A stretch of DNA of 64,000 nucleotides from Humulus lupulus (taxonomy: Eukaryota; Streptophyta; Magnoliopsida; Rosales; Cannabaceae), in contig NC_084793.1 in the NCBI RefSeq assembly GCF_963169125.1, positions 227,710,360 to 227,774,359 of the forward strand, given 5' to 3'. The position numbers and the translations under genes are program-made. Positions 36,101 through 46,233 of this stretch are shown piece by piece. Numbering within the stretch: position 1 is the first letter of the stretch; every line of letters starts with the position of its first letter. The notes below the pieces were generated by a model. The model was given only the letters and a program-made list of their open reading frames with translations, had not been told where the DNA came from and did no database searches.

Positions 36101-37728
36101 GACACTAACGGGGTGCGTAGTCCTGAAGCTTGTCCCATGAAGCACAATTTCTGGCCGTCAGGAGTCTCGAACATCACCTTCTTGCATCTGCAGTCGATCG
36201 TTGCGCCATGCCGTGCTAGCCAATCCATGCCTAGTATGACGTCGAAGTCTTTGATCACCAACTCTATCAGGTCTCCTTCTAGTTCCTTGTCCTCAATCTT
36301 GATTGGTACGCCTCGTACAATTCGTGATGATAGAACTACTTTGCCCGAAGGCAACTCGGTTGCAAACCTAGTTCTAAATCTTTCACTAGGTTTGTCTAGT
36401 TTATCTATCATTCCTAACGAAATATACGAATGAGTGGCTCCCGAATCAAATAATACATGACATAAATTATTGAGGATGGAAACCTGACTTGTGACCACCT
36501 TGTTGCTAGCATCCGCCTCTCCTTGGGTTAAAGCAAAAACCCGAGTAGGAACCATCTTTTCGTCCTTCTTCCCTTCTGGCTTTTGCTGAGGACAGTCTCT
36601 TTTACGATGCCCTTCTTGACCAAAGTTGAAACACTCCTTGGTGTTGGCGCGGCATTCTCCAGGATGCTTCTTCTGACATTTGGCACATGGCGGATATTCC
36701 ACGTAGCTCGACCTATTTCCCCCATTATTTGGTCGTGCCCTTTTATTGTTGTCGGCTTGCTTGTTGTTGGACTGATTGTTGCCGCTACTGCTAGGCTGAT
36801 TGTTGTTCCGACTTGCCTGAGGTTGGCTCTGCTGTCTGGGTTCAGGCTTGCTAGCTTCTTCTTTGCTCACGTTGGCCTGCAACCTTTCTACTTCAATTGT
36901 CGTCTCAAGAACGTCGGCATATGAAGTGTTTCCCGGGTTTGCTAGTTTCACCCCCATCTCGATCTTTGGTCGGAGTCCTCTCACGAATTTGTTCACCCTT
37001 AGATAATCGGTTGGAACTAACTCTGCCGCGAACTTGGCTAAGCGGTCAAACTGACGAGCATATTCTGCCACTGTTAAATTCCCTTGCTTCAGATTGGTGA
37101 ACTCCTCAACTCTCGTAGCAAGTACCGCTGAATTGTAGTACTTCTTGTGGAAGAGCTCCACAAATCGGGTCCACGTCATGGTGGCAGCATCGTGGGATTG
37201 CTGGACCAAATCCCACCATATCCTGGCATCTTTCTTGAGTAAAGACGAGACGCAGGATATGCGGTCAGCATTACTGAGGTTCATGTGGGCTAGGATCGGC
37301 TCCACATTCCTTAGCCATTCTTCTGCTTCAAAGGGGTCCGTAGTCCCTTCGAAGTTCGGAGCGTGCTGCTTGCGGAACCTCTCGTACACTGGCTCCATGT
37401 GCTGCACAGGATATGGAGCGTAATTCAACATAGGCCATCCCCCATATGGACCAACTTGTTGGGGTGCTGGGGCCATTGGCTGTGGCTGTGGCTGCGGCTG
37501 TGGTGGAGGCTGAGGCTGAGATTGAGCCTGCTGGCGTTGTTGCTGCAGAAGTTCCTCGACTTGTTGTCGCAGTCTGGCAATCTCTGCAGTGTTGTCGGCT
37601 GGCTATGCCAGCGCGTTGCGGCGAGCAGTAGCACGCATTCCCCTTCGGCGAACGGTAGGGACCGCATTGGTCGCTGGAACATCGTTGGAGGCGTTTCCAT
37701 TGGTGCGTGCGGATCTTCGGAGAGACAT
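33115..37728 (-). pseudogene. Element E Gag-Pol polyprotein (1537-codon frame with three stops)
   Basis: One minus-strand frame from ATG 37728 (MSLRRSARTNGN, shared with element B) to the stop at 33115-33117. Order by codon: Gln/Pro-rich N-terminus with coiled segment 45-85; capsid about 95-200 ([11 protein letters not shown]); zinc knuckle 366-379, [14 protein letters not shown], where the second Cys is Phe; protease with DSG at 428; reverse transcriptase with Asp 701 and FIDD Asp 765/766; RNase H with Asp 912, Glu 949, Asp 974; integrase zinc domain from about 1122; core Asp 1192, Asp 1253, Glu 1289; chromodomain-like tail about 1487-1537. Stops: TAG at codon 42 (37603-37605), TAA at 815 (35284-35286), TGA at 1487 (33268-33270). 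The last is what CGA deamination gives. All polymerase and integrase catalytic residues remain. Confidence 0.95.
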
Positions 37729-38245
37729 CGTAGCAGAGTTCTAACAGTTGAAAGAAACATGTTAGAATTTTTCCTAATAGGCTCTAAGGCAAAAACTTAT
37801 TCTAAAACAAACATATCTCGGACCTATTTATTATGACTTCTTATGAAAAATTATATAGGTCTTTATTTATTATTAGAGTGGGTTTCTATACTTAGAAAAA
37901 CAAGTCATCTTTATTTTCTAAGTGTGTTTCTAATCATCCTATATGACTTAATTCTCAGGCTCGAAACTTATCTTTGTTCCAAAGTTAACCATATTGAGGG
38001 AGGGCTGGTATCAGTAAAATCGTTCCCACTACTAAGGCCCCCTAACTCTCAATAAGGAAACCAGGTTCATTGATTTGTATCCACCCTCACCAAACTTAGT
38101 CATTATTCATTTTATTTAGTATTTATTACGATTGCGAAAATAGAATCAAACTCACACATGATATTCAAATAGCATGTTATTCATTTGGAAAAACAATTTC
38201 ACTTATTACAATCAAAAGTAAATAAAACAAATAAAAACTACTAAT
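37729..38245 (-). other. Element E leader between extra ORF and gag
   Basis: No ORF of note. Conserved by eye with 23733-24271 of element B. How gag is translated downstream of the extra ORF is not evident; a splice acceptor or internal entry could lie here. Confidence 0.55.
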
Positions 38246-38713
38246 CTAAAAATCGGGATCTTCTACATCCGATCCGTCATCTAGCATATCATCATCTATT
38301 TGTTCATAATCATCATTGTCATGAGCATCAAAACGTCCTATAGGAAAGTTGGTGAGAATCCTATTCTTTTGCTCATTGGTGAACTGAAACTCAATTTTTG
38401 AGGTGAACCTAACTAAGAGGAAATAGTATCTCATTGCTAAGGGTAGTTCATCTTCCTCATGCATCTCTTCCCATATCTCTTCTAATGCTGCTATTACAGA
38501 ATGAAAATCTTTAAACAACCTAATTACTAATACATATTGCTCGGTTGATCTTAGCATTATTTGTTTAGCCTCTTGAAGGCCACCTATCTCTTGATGAAAC
38601 AAAAGCAACCTTCGAGTAATCCTTTCTAGGGCTCCTACGGTGTTTCTGGGCTCCCTTATTCTTTTTAATGCCTTAATGGCTCGGATATCTTGGTAGGTTA
38701 AAGCTCCGTTCAT
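38246..38713 (-). CDS. Extra small acidic ORF between primer site and gag of element E (155 aa)
   Basis: Intact minus-strand ORF, placed between the primer site and gag, where most chromoviruses have only leader. I prefer the start MNGALTYQDIRAIKALKRIR at 38713, because element B shares it; an in-frame ATG 21 bases upstream lies beyond B's conservation. The protein looks mostly helical: a basic N-terminal third, a middle with TEQYVLVIRLFKDF, the conserved LAMRYYFLLVRFT, and a very acidic C-terminus ending DDGSDVEDPDF. No signal peptide or membrane segment and no motif I recognise. It is the only intact retrotransposon-encoded ORF in E. The B copy preserves the protein despite DNA divergence, so it was probably functional. 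Function unknown. Confidence 0.75.
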   Translation of the reverse strand: MNGALTYQDIRAIKALKRIREPRNTVGALERITRRLLLFHQEIGGLQEAKQIMLRSTEQYVLVIRLFKDFHSVIAALEEIWEEMHEEDELPLAMRYYFLLVRFTSKIEFQFTNEQKNRILTNFPIGRFDAHDNDDYEQIDDDMLDDGSDVEDPDF

Positions 38714-38852
38714 TCTTAACTGAAACATAAACACTAAAGTTGTTGGCTATACACATAAGTAAAGTAACTTGTAACTTAAACACTTACTTGGCGGTCCGAT
38801 TCGGAGCTTTGAGCATGTGTATCGAGGAGAACTTCATGCGAAGGAACCATTT

Positions 38853-38864
38853 TCTCTGATACCA
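38853..38864 (-). other. Primer binding site of element E
   Basis: Minus strand TGGTATCAGAGA, 11 of 12 bases complementary to initiator tRNA-Met, two bases inside the 5' LTR. Confidence 0.92.
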
Positions 38865-38866
38865 AC

Positions 38867-40780
38867 TGTAATGACCCACTAATCTAGACTATTTGGACCA
38901 TTAACGAAACTATACATAAATCTTACATTTTTACGAAAATACCATAATTTATTGAGTAACTTGCAAAATAAGAGTTATTTACAAATAAACAGAATACTAA
39001 GAAGGATTATGGGATCCCATTGTTTTTAAAAACAAAAGATGATTTAAAATAAAAGACATTACATAATTGGTGCGGAAAATACACATAAAATCATAAAAAC
39101 ATAAAATGAGACTACATCCTCGAATCGAATAACGCTCGGCCCCTTGACTCCATTCACCATCGATACACATCCTCCAAGCGTCACGAATCTTACCGCCTCT
39201 AAAGCTTATTTTCCTGCACATAAAACAGAAAGGAATGAGCCTAATGCCCAGCAAGGAAAAATCTAACACATAGTCATACACATGAATTTCATAAGAAACA
39301 TAAAAAGACTTAACATAATACATATAACATACACTTATTATAATGGCCATTATTACTTGGGGTCCCATAGACTAAACAAGCATATGCCCATGGAATTAGT
39401 GGGGTCCTACTAGCTAAGTAGGTCATATGCCCATAACCCATTTGGGGTCTTGTTAGCCATATGGGTCATATGCCCAAGCCTACAAACATACATACATATC
39501 ATAACACATTTAATAACATAAAGCATATAGATAACATAAGCACATAACATATTGATTCTAGCCTATTTTCCTTACCAAAGTTACCGGGATATGTGGACTG
39601 AGTTAGGACTTTTTGGAACACTCCTAAAACCATAAGAAATAGTGAGTCTAAAGAAAGGAGATGAAATGAAAGAGATGGAACGACTAAACCATTTGAGAAA
39701 CATGCTTACCGAACTTATGTGCTCAAGAACTTAGATTCCCTAACCAAAATGAAGATTAAGGTTAGAGATTGAGTAGAAGACTATGAGAAAGGAAATAACA
39801 TAATACAGAAAGGAACTAGAGTTTTGGTTACCTCAAAGACTTGAAAGACCAATCTACACCTCCACCGAAATACTATAGAACTCACTTCCCAAAGTGTTTG
39901 ATAAGCTTATGATGTTTAAGCTTATAGTTTTTCCCAAACCAGGTGTTTATACTCTCACACACACTTAACACTAGCAGCTTCTGAACTTAGAGCAAATGGT
40001 GAATAATGGCTGGGTACTAGGTTCTATCTATAGAGTTTGGGAATGAAAATATCTTGATTTTACTTGAATAAAAATAATTGCTTTTTAGGTGAAAATCATT
40101 TGAATAATCGTTCAGCAGAGGCTGAAGACTCGTTCAAAAGATGCTGGACTGTTGAAGGAGTTTGAATGGCTGAAAGGAAATGAATTCAAAAACGTTTGAA
40201 AACATACTGGAGGAGGCGATATATCGCCCCCTGTAGGCGATATATCGCCTGGGCCAGTATGCCCGAGGCGACCGTGCATCGTTTCGTGTTTTCCGTATTT
40301 ACGTGCTGCGATATATCGCCCCCTATAGCTGCGATATATCGGCACATGCTGAATAATTAAACACAAAATTACACATTTTTAGCTAAGTTTGAATGGAGTA
40401 AACAGCCTTGACTAAGCCCTCAACGTATTCAAAGCTGCTGACTGACCCTATAACATTCCAACTTTACTCCTTATTAAATTAAATCCTCAAAAATCTTTAA
40501 TCCTTAATAACCATTCATAACATGTGCTTAAAATCCTATTGGTTGATGTCTAAACCTTATAATATAATAAATATAATCCTTAATATCAGTCACATTAATC
40601 AAACCTTAGGTTAAACTTAATATTCTTAAACTATAGATTAAACTTAGAAAATCTATAAGTACTACTATGAGTGTCCAAATAATTCCCGGTCTAAACCAAA
40701 AATCCATGGTAACAAAGATAACACTAAACATACTATAATACTACTAAACACTTAGCTAAGTAAAGTTCTTGGACTCTACA
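38867..40780 (-). repeat. 5' LTR of element E, 1914 bp
   Basis: Same ends as the 3' copy. This is the promoter copy: minus-strand TATA-like CTATAGATAG at plus-strand 40024-40033, with the palindrome array upstream of it at 40215-40342. Confidence 0.96.
40215..40342. promoter_or_regulatory. Palindrome array in the E LTR promoter
   Basis: Four copies of GCGATATATCGC or near: 40216-40227 (inside a 14-bp palindrome), 40235-40250 (16-bp perfect palindrome AGGCGATATATCGCCT), 40308-40319, and 40331-40342 (GCGATATATCGG). They lie roughly 180-310 bp upstream of the TATA-like box on the minus strand. The same array is in the 3' LTR at 32513-32640 and, in reduced form, in both LTRs of element B. A binding site for a dimeric factor is an inference. 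Confidence 0.6.
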
Positions 40781-40785
40781 GCACC
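40781..40785. repeat. Target-site duplication of element E, right copy
   Basis: GCACC, identical to 31160-31164. Confidence 0.93.
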
Positions 40786-41753
40786 CCTCCTAGGGCCGCG
40801 GGGCTATACAGCGAACCCAGATTTCTACACCAGTTTTCCATCCCTCCTTCAAGCCAATTCCCACCAAAACCAAGCTAAAATTCCTAGATAATAACACCAT
40901 CATTCCAGCTTAATTTCAACACCAAAACCCAACAGAAATCTACTCCAAAATATAACTAGAACACCCAAAAACAGCCTAGATTCTACCCACATGCAAAGCT
41001 TGAAAACACAGATGAAACTTGAACATATCTTCCATGGAAAACTTACCTCTTGCTGAATTCAAACCCCTGATGTTGAACCTTAATCCACAAGCCTTAAGCT
41101 TCTGAGTTAACACAGCTGAATCCCTTGCTTATGCTAGCTTGCACCAAGAATTCCCTATGAGTTTCCTCTTGAGTGTTGTCTTAGAAAGTGAGAGAGAGAT
41201 AAGCACAAACTAACTTCAGTTCAAAGAGAAGTATGGGTCCGTTTCTCAAGGTTTCTAAATAGTTCCTTTCTTTTATTGTTTTATATAGCTTAAGTCTAAA
41301 GGTTATCTCAAGGCTCGGGGTGTCAAAACGTCCCCGAGGGCAAAAATGGTAAATTCCCCAAATATTCCCACCTAGGCATTCTATCCTCAAATATATCTCC
41401 AAATATTTATTTCTATGTCCCGATAATCCCATAACTCAACTAATACCCGAATTACCCCTCGACTCGCCCCGAGTCCAAATCTCAACCCCGTTGTAACTCT
41501 CTGGCTAACTGCTCCCCAGGACTTTCTCGGATCGTGATGTACAGACATATCACACATATACAACATATATTGCATTTATCACATTTATGCCCCCAATATC
41601 TAGACGAGGCCCACATGCACATTTAACTCAATTAAACATGCATCATAATCATATATACACATAAATTCATATATAAGCAAATTAAATCACTTATTGCCCT
41701 CCAGGCACACTAATCACGGCCCTAGGCCCGATTAGAAAATTCGGGTCGTTACA

Positions 41754-41758
41754 GATGG
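41754..41758. repeat. Target-site duplication of solo LTR C, right copy
   Basis: GATGG, identical to 29919-29923. Confidence 0.9.
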
Positions 41759-43778
41759 AGCCCCATTTTCCTTTGATTTTGATGCCTACCTTGTGAGGCT
41801 TAGAGTGAGCCTTCTTGACCTACAAAAGGAGCTGGAGTTCATGGAGGGAAACCTCCCTCCTGAATCCTCACCTCTGCATCCTCCTAACAGTCCTGAGGTC
41901 GTTCCTAGTTCTCCTCAGCCTTTGTCTTCAGTCCACCCTTGTTTGATGCTCCCACACCCGATGTCTCAATGCAAAACTCCCGTAAAAAGGAGAAGATGGA
42001 GGGTAAAGTGCTCGATTTTCGCCTCACCATTTTCTTTTGATTTTGCAGACATGTCCATAAGAATGAGGCGACAGGTTGCTCCCGAGAAGCCAGACTCCAG
42101 TCCTTTACTGGCGTCCACCATTATTTCCAACATATCGGAAAACAAACTGTTAGAGTTGTCCGAGAAATACCATATTAGTAAGGAGTAAAAACTGTATGTA
42201 ACATCCAATAAATGTCGGGCTGATAATCGCCCCAGGGCTACGTCATTTTGAGTGAACATATTTTGAAGGCGGGTGGCACCATTCCCCTACACCCATTCTT
42301 CATCATGATCCTGAACCACTTTGACCTCGCTCCACTTCAGCTGGCACCCAACAGTTGATTGACCTTGAGCTTCCTGTATATGGCGTTCATGAAGCCCAGG
42401 AGGTGCATTTCATGTACAATCTTATGCCTACGCCTAAATCAAAGGGCTTCTACTTTTTACAGAAAGACAACTCTCAAGTCTCTTTGATCGAAGATTCCGT
42501 TTCTAACCGGGGTTTGTGGAAGCAGGAGTTTTTCTTTGTGAAAGGTCCTATTTCTATCTACGAACATTTCTGCTCCTCTCTAAGAAAGTACTTGAAGTCT
42601 TTCCTTTTACATTGAGCTTGCTATTGTGGACCTTATACTCATATTGATAACTGAGTTGATTGTTCAAATAATTTCAGTATCCTTGACGTTCCTGAGTCGG
42701 AAGCGGCGATGGTAAATGTCTTCCTTGATGCAGACCCTTCAACAAAAATGGTTGCCCAGCTTTTTACTGTCGCCAACCTCAACTATTATGGTCTGTCCAG
42801 GGTTTCGGAGCCCAACCTACTATGGCACATTTCTGAGCGAAAGAAGAAGGCAACTCTGGCATAACCTCACTCAGACGAGGGTGATGTTGAATGGGTGCCT
42901 GAGGAGACTTCACCTGAATTAAAACGTCCATCTCGGGTATCTCCAGCCTCCAGGGGATGCCCTTTTTCTGCTCCTATGGACCGCAGCATGGCTTCTCATT
43001 CCCACAGTCCACAGTCCATGGAAAGGCGCTTTGTTCTGCAATCCTACGATTAGTTTTACAGTCTCCCTCATGCCCCCACTACTCATGGCTATTCCAGGCA
43101 CCCTTCGTCAAATGCTCTTGAGCCTCCTCCTCGCTCGGTGAGTGGGTCATCTGTCCCTGCCCACCCGGATGCTCCTGATTTGGAGGGGATGTCCTGGGTG
43201 AGTCGCACATTAGCCCCTTACTTGTGAAGGTATACCCGTTTTGCCAAGGATATCCCTGAGACCGAGTGGAGAGGTCTCGAGAACTTTAACATGGCAGAGC
43301 TTGAGGAGACCCTTATGCACTCAACTATTTGGGTGAGTTCATGCATCTTATGTTGTCCTTTTGTGTGTTTTGGGTTCCCTATTTGCTAGCTTTTTGCTTC
43401 CTTGCAAACTTCTCTGGTGGCTCAACGCTTGATAGACTTGGTACAAGACTTATCTTTGTCCAACGCTAAAAGGGATCGTCTTGCGACCAAAGTTCAAGAG
43501 CTAGAGGGACAGCTTGCTAATGCCAATCTCAAGCAAGAGACAACCCTAATGAAGGCCTTTTCGTCATCCAAAAAGAAGAAGAGAGCAGAAATCGGGTTGA
43601 GGTTTTGCGGGAGAGAATCACCCTCTTGGAGGCCGATCTGGCAGAGGTTGAATACAAGTCTGTGGAACGCACCCTCTATGGAGTGTGGAGGCAGAATCCT
43701 AGTTTCGACTTCTCCTCCTTCGGTCACCATGCCATTGCAAAGGCAGCCAAGTGGAATGCGAGCGGCAGAAGGCCTTGA
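41759..43778 (+). pseudogene. Extra (antisense) gene of Tat-1, 3' part (PF04195-like, decayed)
   Basis: Continues the protein broken at 29924. Readable pieces: FDFDAYLVRLRVSLLDLQKE; a probable intron ending TTTTGCAG at 42048; SIRMRRQVAPEKPDS; then a block around 42260-42400 (VAPFPYTHS in one frame, and with shifts a pattern like hydrophobic-P-x-FF...LAP-QLAPNSW) that recalls the putative gypsy-type transposon domain PF04195; VHFMYNLMPTPKSKGFYFLQ; FFVKGPISIYEHF; a probable intron ending AATTTCAG at 42677; LFTVANLNYYGLSRVSEPNL; a 57-bp candidate intron 43333-43389; then a coiled coil (LVAQRLIDLVQDLSLSNAKR onward) to the C-terminus YGVWRQNPSFDFSSFG and a stop at 43776-43778. Several stops and shifts show decay. 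The domain assignment is from memory of the family. Confidence 0.6.
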
Positions 43779-43948
43779 GATTTCATTTCTACAACTGTTA
43801 TTTTCCATTTCAATTTGGTTGTATAATTATTCGAACCTTATTATGCCGGAGAGGTCTCCAGGTTCTTTGCTTTTTCCTTTAGGAACTTTTTTAAGTCCTC
43901 TTGTGGTTGGTGCTAACTTTATCCTGCAGCACTATCATGACTTCCTTT

Positions 43949-43992
<44 letters not shown>

Positions 43993-44877
43993 ATGTTTTG
44001 TTGTTGTTTCTTTATGCTTGAGGTCCTTTTGAGCCCGCTCCTGTTTGCATGAGCAAAAGGGGTTTGATAGGTCTCTCTTTTTTCTGATAACTTGTTGATG
44101 TTTAATTTGGACCTGTAGTAATAGTCTCTTCGGTGCACTTTGATTATATTTGTAAGGATATATTGACCCTTTGGGTTCTTATTATCCTTTTATATATTCT
44201 TACATGCGCTTGTGATTTTTTGGGAGAAGCGTCCTTCTCGTCGTTATGTATAGTACTATTTTTGCAAGGGTCTCCTTTGGGATCCTTTTTGGCTGGACGG
44301 CTTGACTGTGGCTCCAAACTTATTGATGGACATCCCCCTTGAAGCCTTACTCCTCATTGAGGTACTGACCTTTTCTAGAAGGTTGTTTCTGCCTATCTGA
44401 TAGGCTCCCTTTATCATTCACAAGGGTAGTTTTTCCTCATAAATTTGGGGAATACCTTTGTCTTGTTACCTCTTTATTCAGGGGTAATAGAGCCTCTTGG
44501 CTCTCCTGAGATCCGTGAGGGTATCTAATCCTCATGAACCCAAGAGATGCTTTACGAGGCTCTTTATATATATATATATCCTTCTCGCCCCCCAAGTGGT
44601 CGGTGGGATTTATCTCATTGACCACTTTGGTCGTTTTATCCCCACTATGTGCACATATCTGTTATATGGGTGTTTTCATGAAAAAAGAAAGAAAGAAAGA
44701 TAACGACTAAGATGAAAAATTAAATGTTCTCATTAAAGATAGGTAGATTACAAAGGTACTCATTGTAGTATTGCATCTGTTGAGGCTTTTGGGATAACCT
44801 TCTTAATTCTTAACTATTTAGCCTAAAGTTGCATACTTAGACAAAGTAATGGCATTCTTGCCTCAGATATGGAGGTC
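43779..44877. other. Spacer between extra gene and Tat-1 pol
   Basis: No convincing gene. Contains a (TA)n(TG)n microsatellite (43949-43992), a short (TA)n (about 44564-44580) and a (GAAA)n run (44687-44700). This would be the untranslated region between the converging pol and extra genes. Confidence 0.6.
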
Positions 44878-46073
44878 TTACTGATAATATTTTTTTAGGT
44901 GCTCTACGCTCCACGCTCTGGGTACCATGGTATCATCCAAACGTGCTAACTTGTAGGTGTTAGGGGGTACCACCTGGGCAACTTGGTAGGGACCCTCCCA
45001 GTTTTCCCCTAGTACACCTGCCCTTGGGTCGCGAGTGTTTGGTAGGAATTTCCTTAACACGAGGTCTCCAACCCTGAATGTCCTCTCTTGCACCCTTGAG
45101 TTATAGTACTTTTTGGTCCGCTGCTGGTACGTTGCCAGCCTCAGCTGTGCCTTTTCTCTTCTCGCCTCCAACATGTCCAAATTTTCAGCCAATGCTGCAT
45201 GGTTAGCCTGGTCATCGTATGCTTGTACACGAAAAGAGTTGACTTTCATTTCTACTGGAAGAACAGCCTTGCACCCATTGGCTAAGGAGAAAGGTGTTTC
45301 TCCAATAGTAGAATGGGGAGTGATCCTATAGGCCCAAAGCACATTAGGCAGTTCTTCGACCCAGGCTCCCTTCAACTTCTCCAATTTTGTTTTCAGGTTC
45401 TATTTTAGGATTTTGTTGATGGCCTCCACTTGTCCATTGGCTTGTTGTTGTACTACAATGGAAAAACTCCTCTTGATCCCCCTTTCTCTACAATATTCGT
45501 CGAATAACTTTCTTTCAAACTGGGCTCCGGTGTCGGAGATTATCTTGTAGGGCACTCCATACCTGCAGACGATAAACTTGTTGACAAAGGCAGTGAGTTG
45601 CTTAGCCGTTATATTGACTAGAGGCTCTGCTTCAACCCATTTAGTAAAGTAATCTACTGCTACAATCGCATACTTTTCTCATCCTCTTCCTGTTGGTAAC
45701 GCGCCAATCAAGTTGATCCCCCACACAGCAAAGGACCATGGACTAGTAATGCTCACCAGCTCATTTGGTGACTATTTGGGGTAGTTCGCATGCCGTTGGC
45801 ACTTGTCGCATCTTCTTGGAAAGTCGCTCACGTTCTTTTCCATGGTAGGCTAATAATACCCCTGCCGCATGGTTTTTTTGCCGTGGATTGCCCTCCAGCA
45901 TGATTTCCACATTCTCCTCCGTGTATCTCTTGTATAACCTTTGAAGCCTCCTTCTTGTCTATACACCGGAGAAGCGGGGTGGAGAAGCCTCTTTTATACA
46001 AGACTCCATCTACCAGGGTGTATTGGGCAGCTTTATAAACAAGCTTATAGGCATCCTTTTTCTCCAAAGGCAA
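44878..46073 (-). pseudogene. Tat-1 pol: integrase
   Basis: Minus strand. The zinc-binding N-terminal domain is open in 45828-46073 (TLVDGVLYKRGFSTPLLRCI, then IHGGECGNHAGGQS). The catalytic core between 45830 and 45390 is readable only with shifts, for example the region of plus-strand 45530-45560 encoding the Asp-containing ISDTGAQFE-like motif. The C-terminal part is open from 45384 to the stop at 44878: LPNVLWAYRITPHSTIGETP and VGDLVLRKFLPNTRDPRAG, typical of Tat-lineage integrases, ending SVEHLKKYYQ. The enzyme would insert the cDNA. The broken core makes it non-functional. Confidence 0.85.
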
Positions 46074-46233
46074 CGTTCCATCACTTAAGTACCTCTGCTA
46101 TACTTGGTTTGGACAGGTATTCCACAGGTATGGACTCAAGTGTATCTTCATCTCGGGTGGAGGCGAGCTTTGCAAGAGCATCAAGATTCGTGCTTTACTC
46201 TCTTGGGATTTGTTCTATGGTATACTGTTCCAA

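Larger units (their letters stand above)
31165..40780 (-). mobile_element. Gypsy element E: nearly complete chromodomain-tailed Ty3/gypsy, 9616 bp
   Basis: Complete structure on the minus strand: 5' LTR 38867-40780, primer site, extra ORF 38246-38713, gag-pol frame 37728-33115, polypurine tract, 3' LTR 31165-33078, and exact 5-bp duplication. Both LTRs are 1914 bp with 11 differences that I can count (about 0.6 percent), so this is the youngest insertion here. The domain order and chromodomain-like tail place it among the chromoviruses, probably near the Tekay/Del branch. Three nonsense codons interrupt gag-pol, so it would need proteins from another copy to move. Confidence 0.96.
29924..41753 (-). 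mobile_element. Solo LTR C (gypsy), about 2.2 kb, carrying nested element E
   Basis: Starts TGTAACGCCC at 29924 and ends GGTCGTTACA at 41753, with exact GATGG outside. Without element E and one GCACC the LTR is 2209 bp, close to D1 and D2. Orientation is minus: the shared block appears as CTTACCTGCACCACAGAGCA (about 30272-30291), and GGGATCCC lies near 30085. It has no internal coding region of its own. A GC-rich stretch at 31075-31164 continues at 40786-40805 on the other side of E, confirming the nesting. Confidence 0.92.

Noticed and set aside
36092..37836. Several plus-strand ORFs of 60-157 codons opposite E gag-protease
   Set aside because: Antisense shadows of the real gag-pol frame; Ser/Leu-rich in the way such shadows usually are.
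31165..40780. Possible caulimovirus or other viral insertion, because of the Gag-Pol polyprotein
   Set aside because: Flanking LTRs, the 5-bp duplication, the integrase and the chromodomain-like tail identify a Ty3/gypsy retrotransposon; no movement or coat protein region is present.
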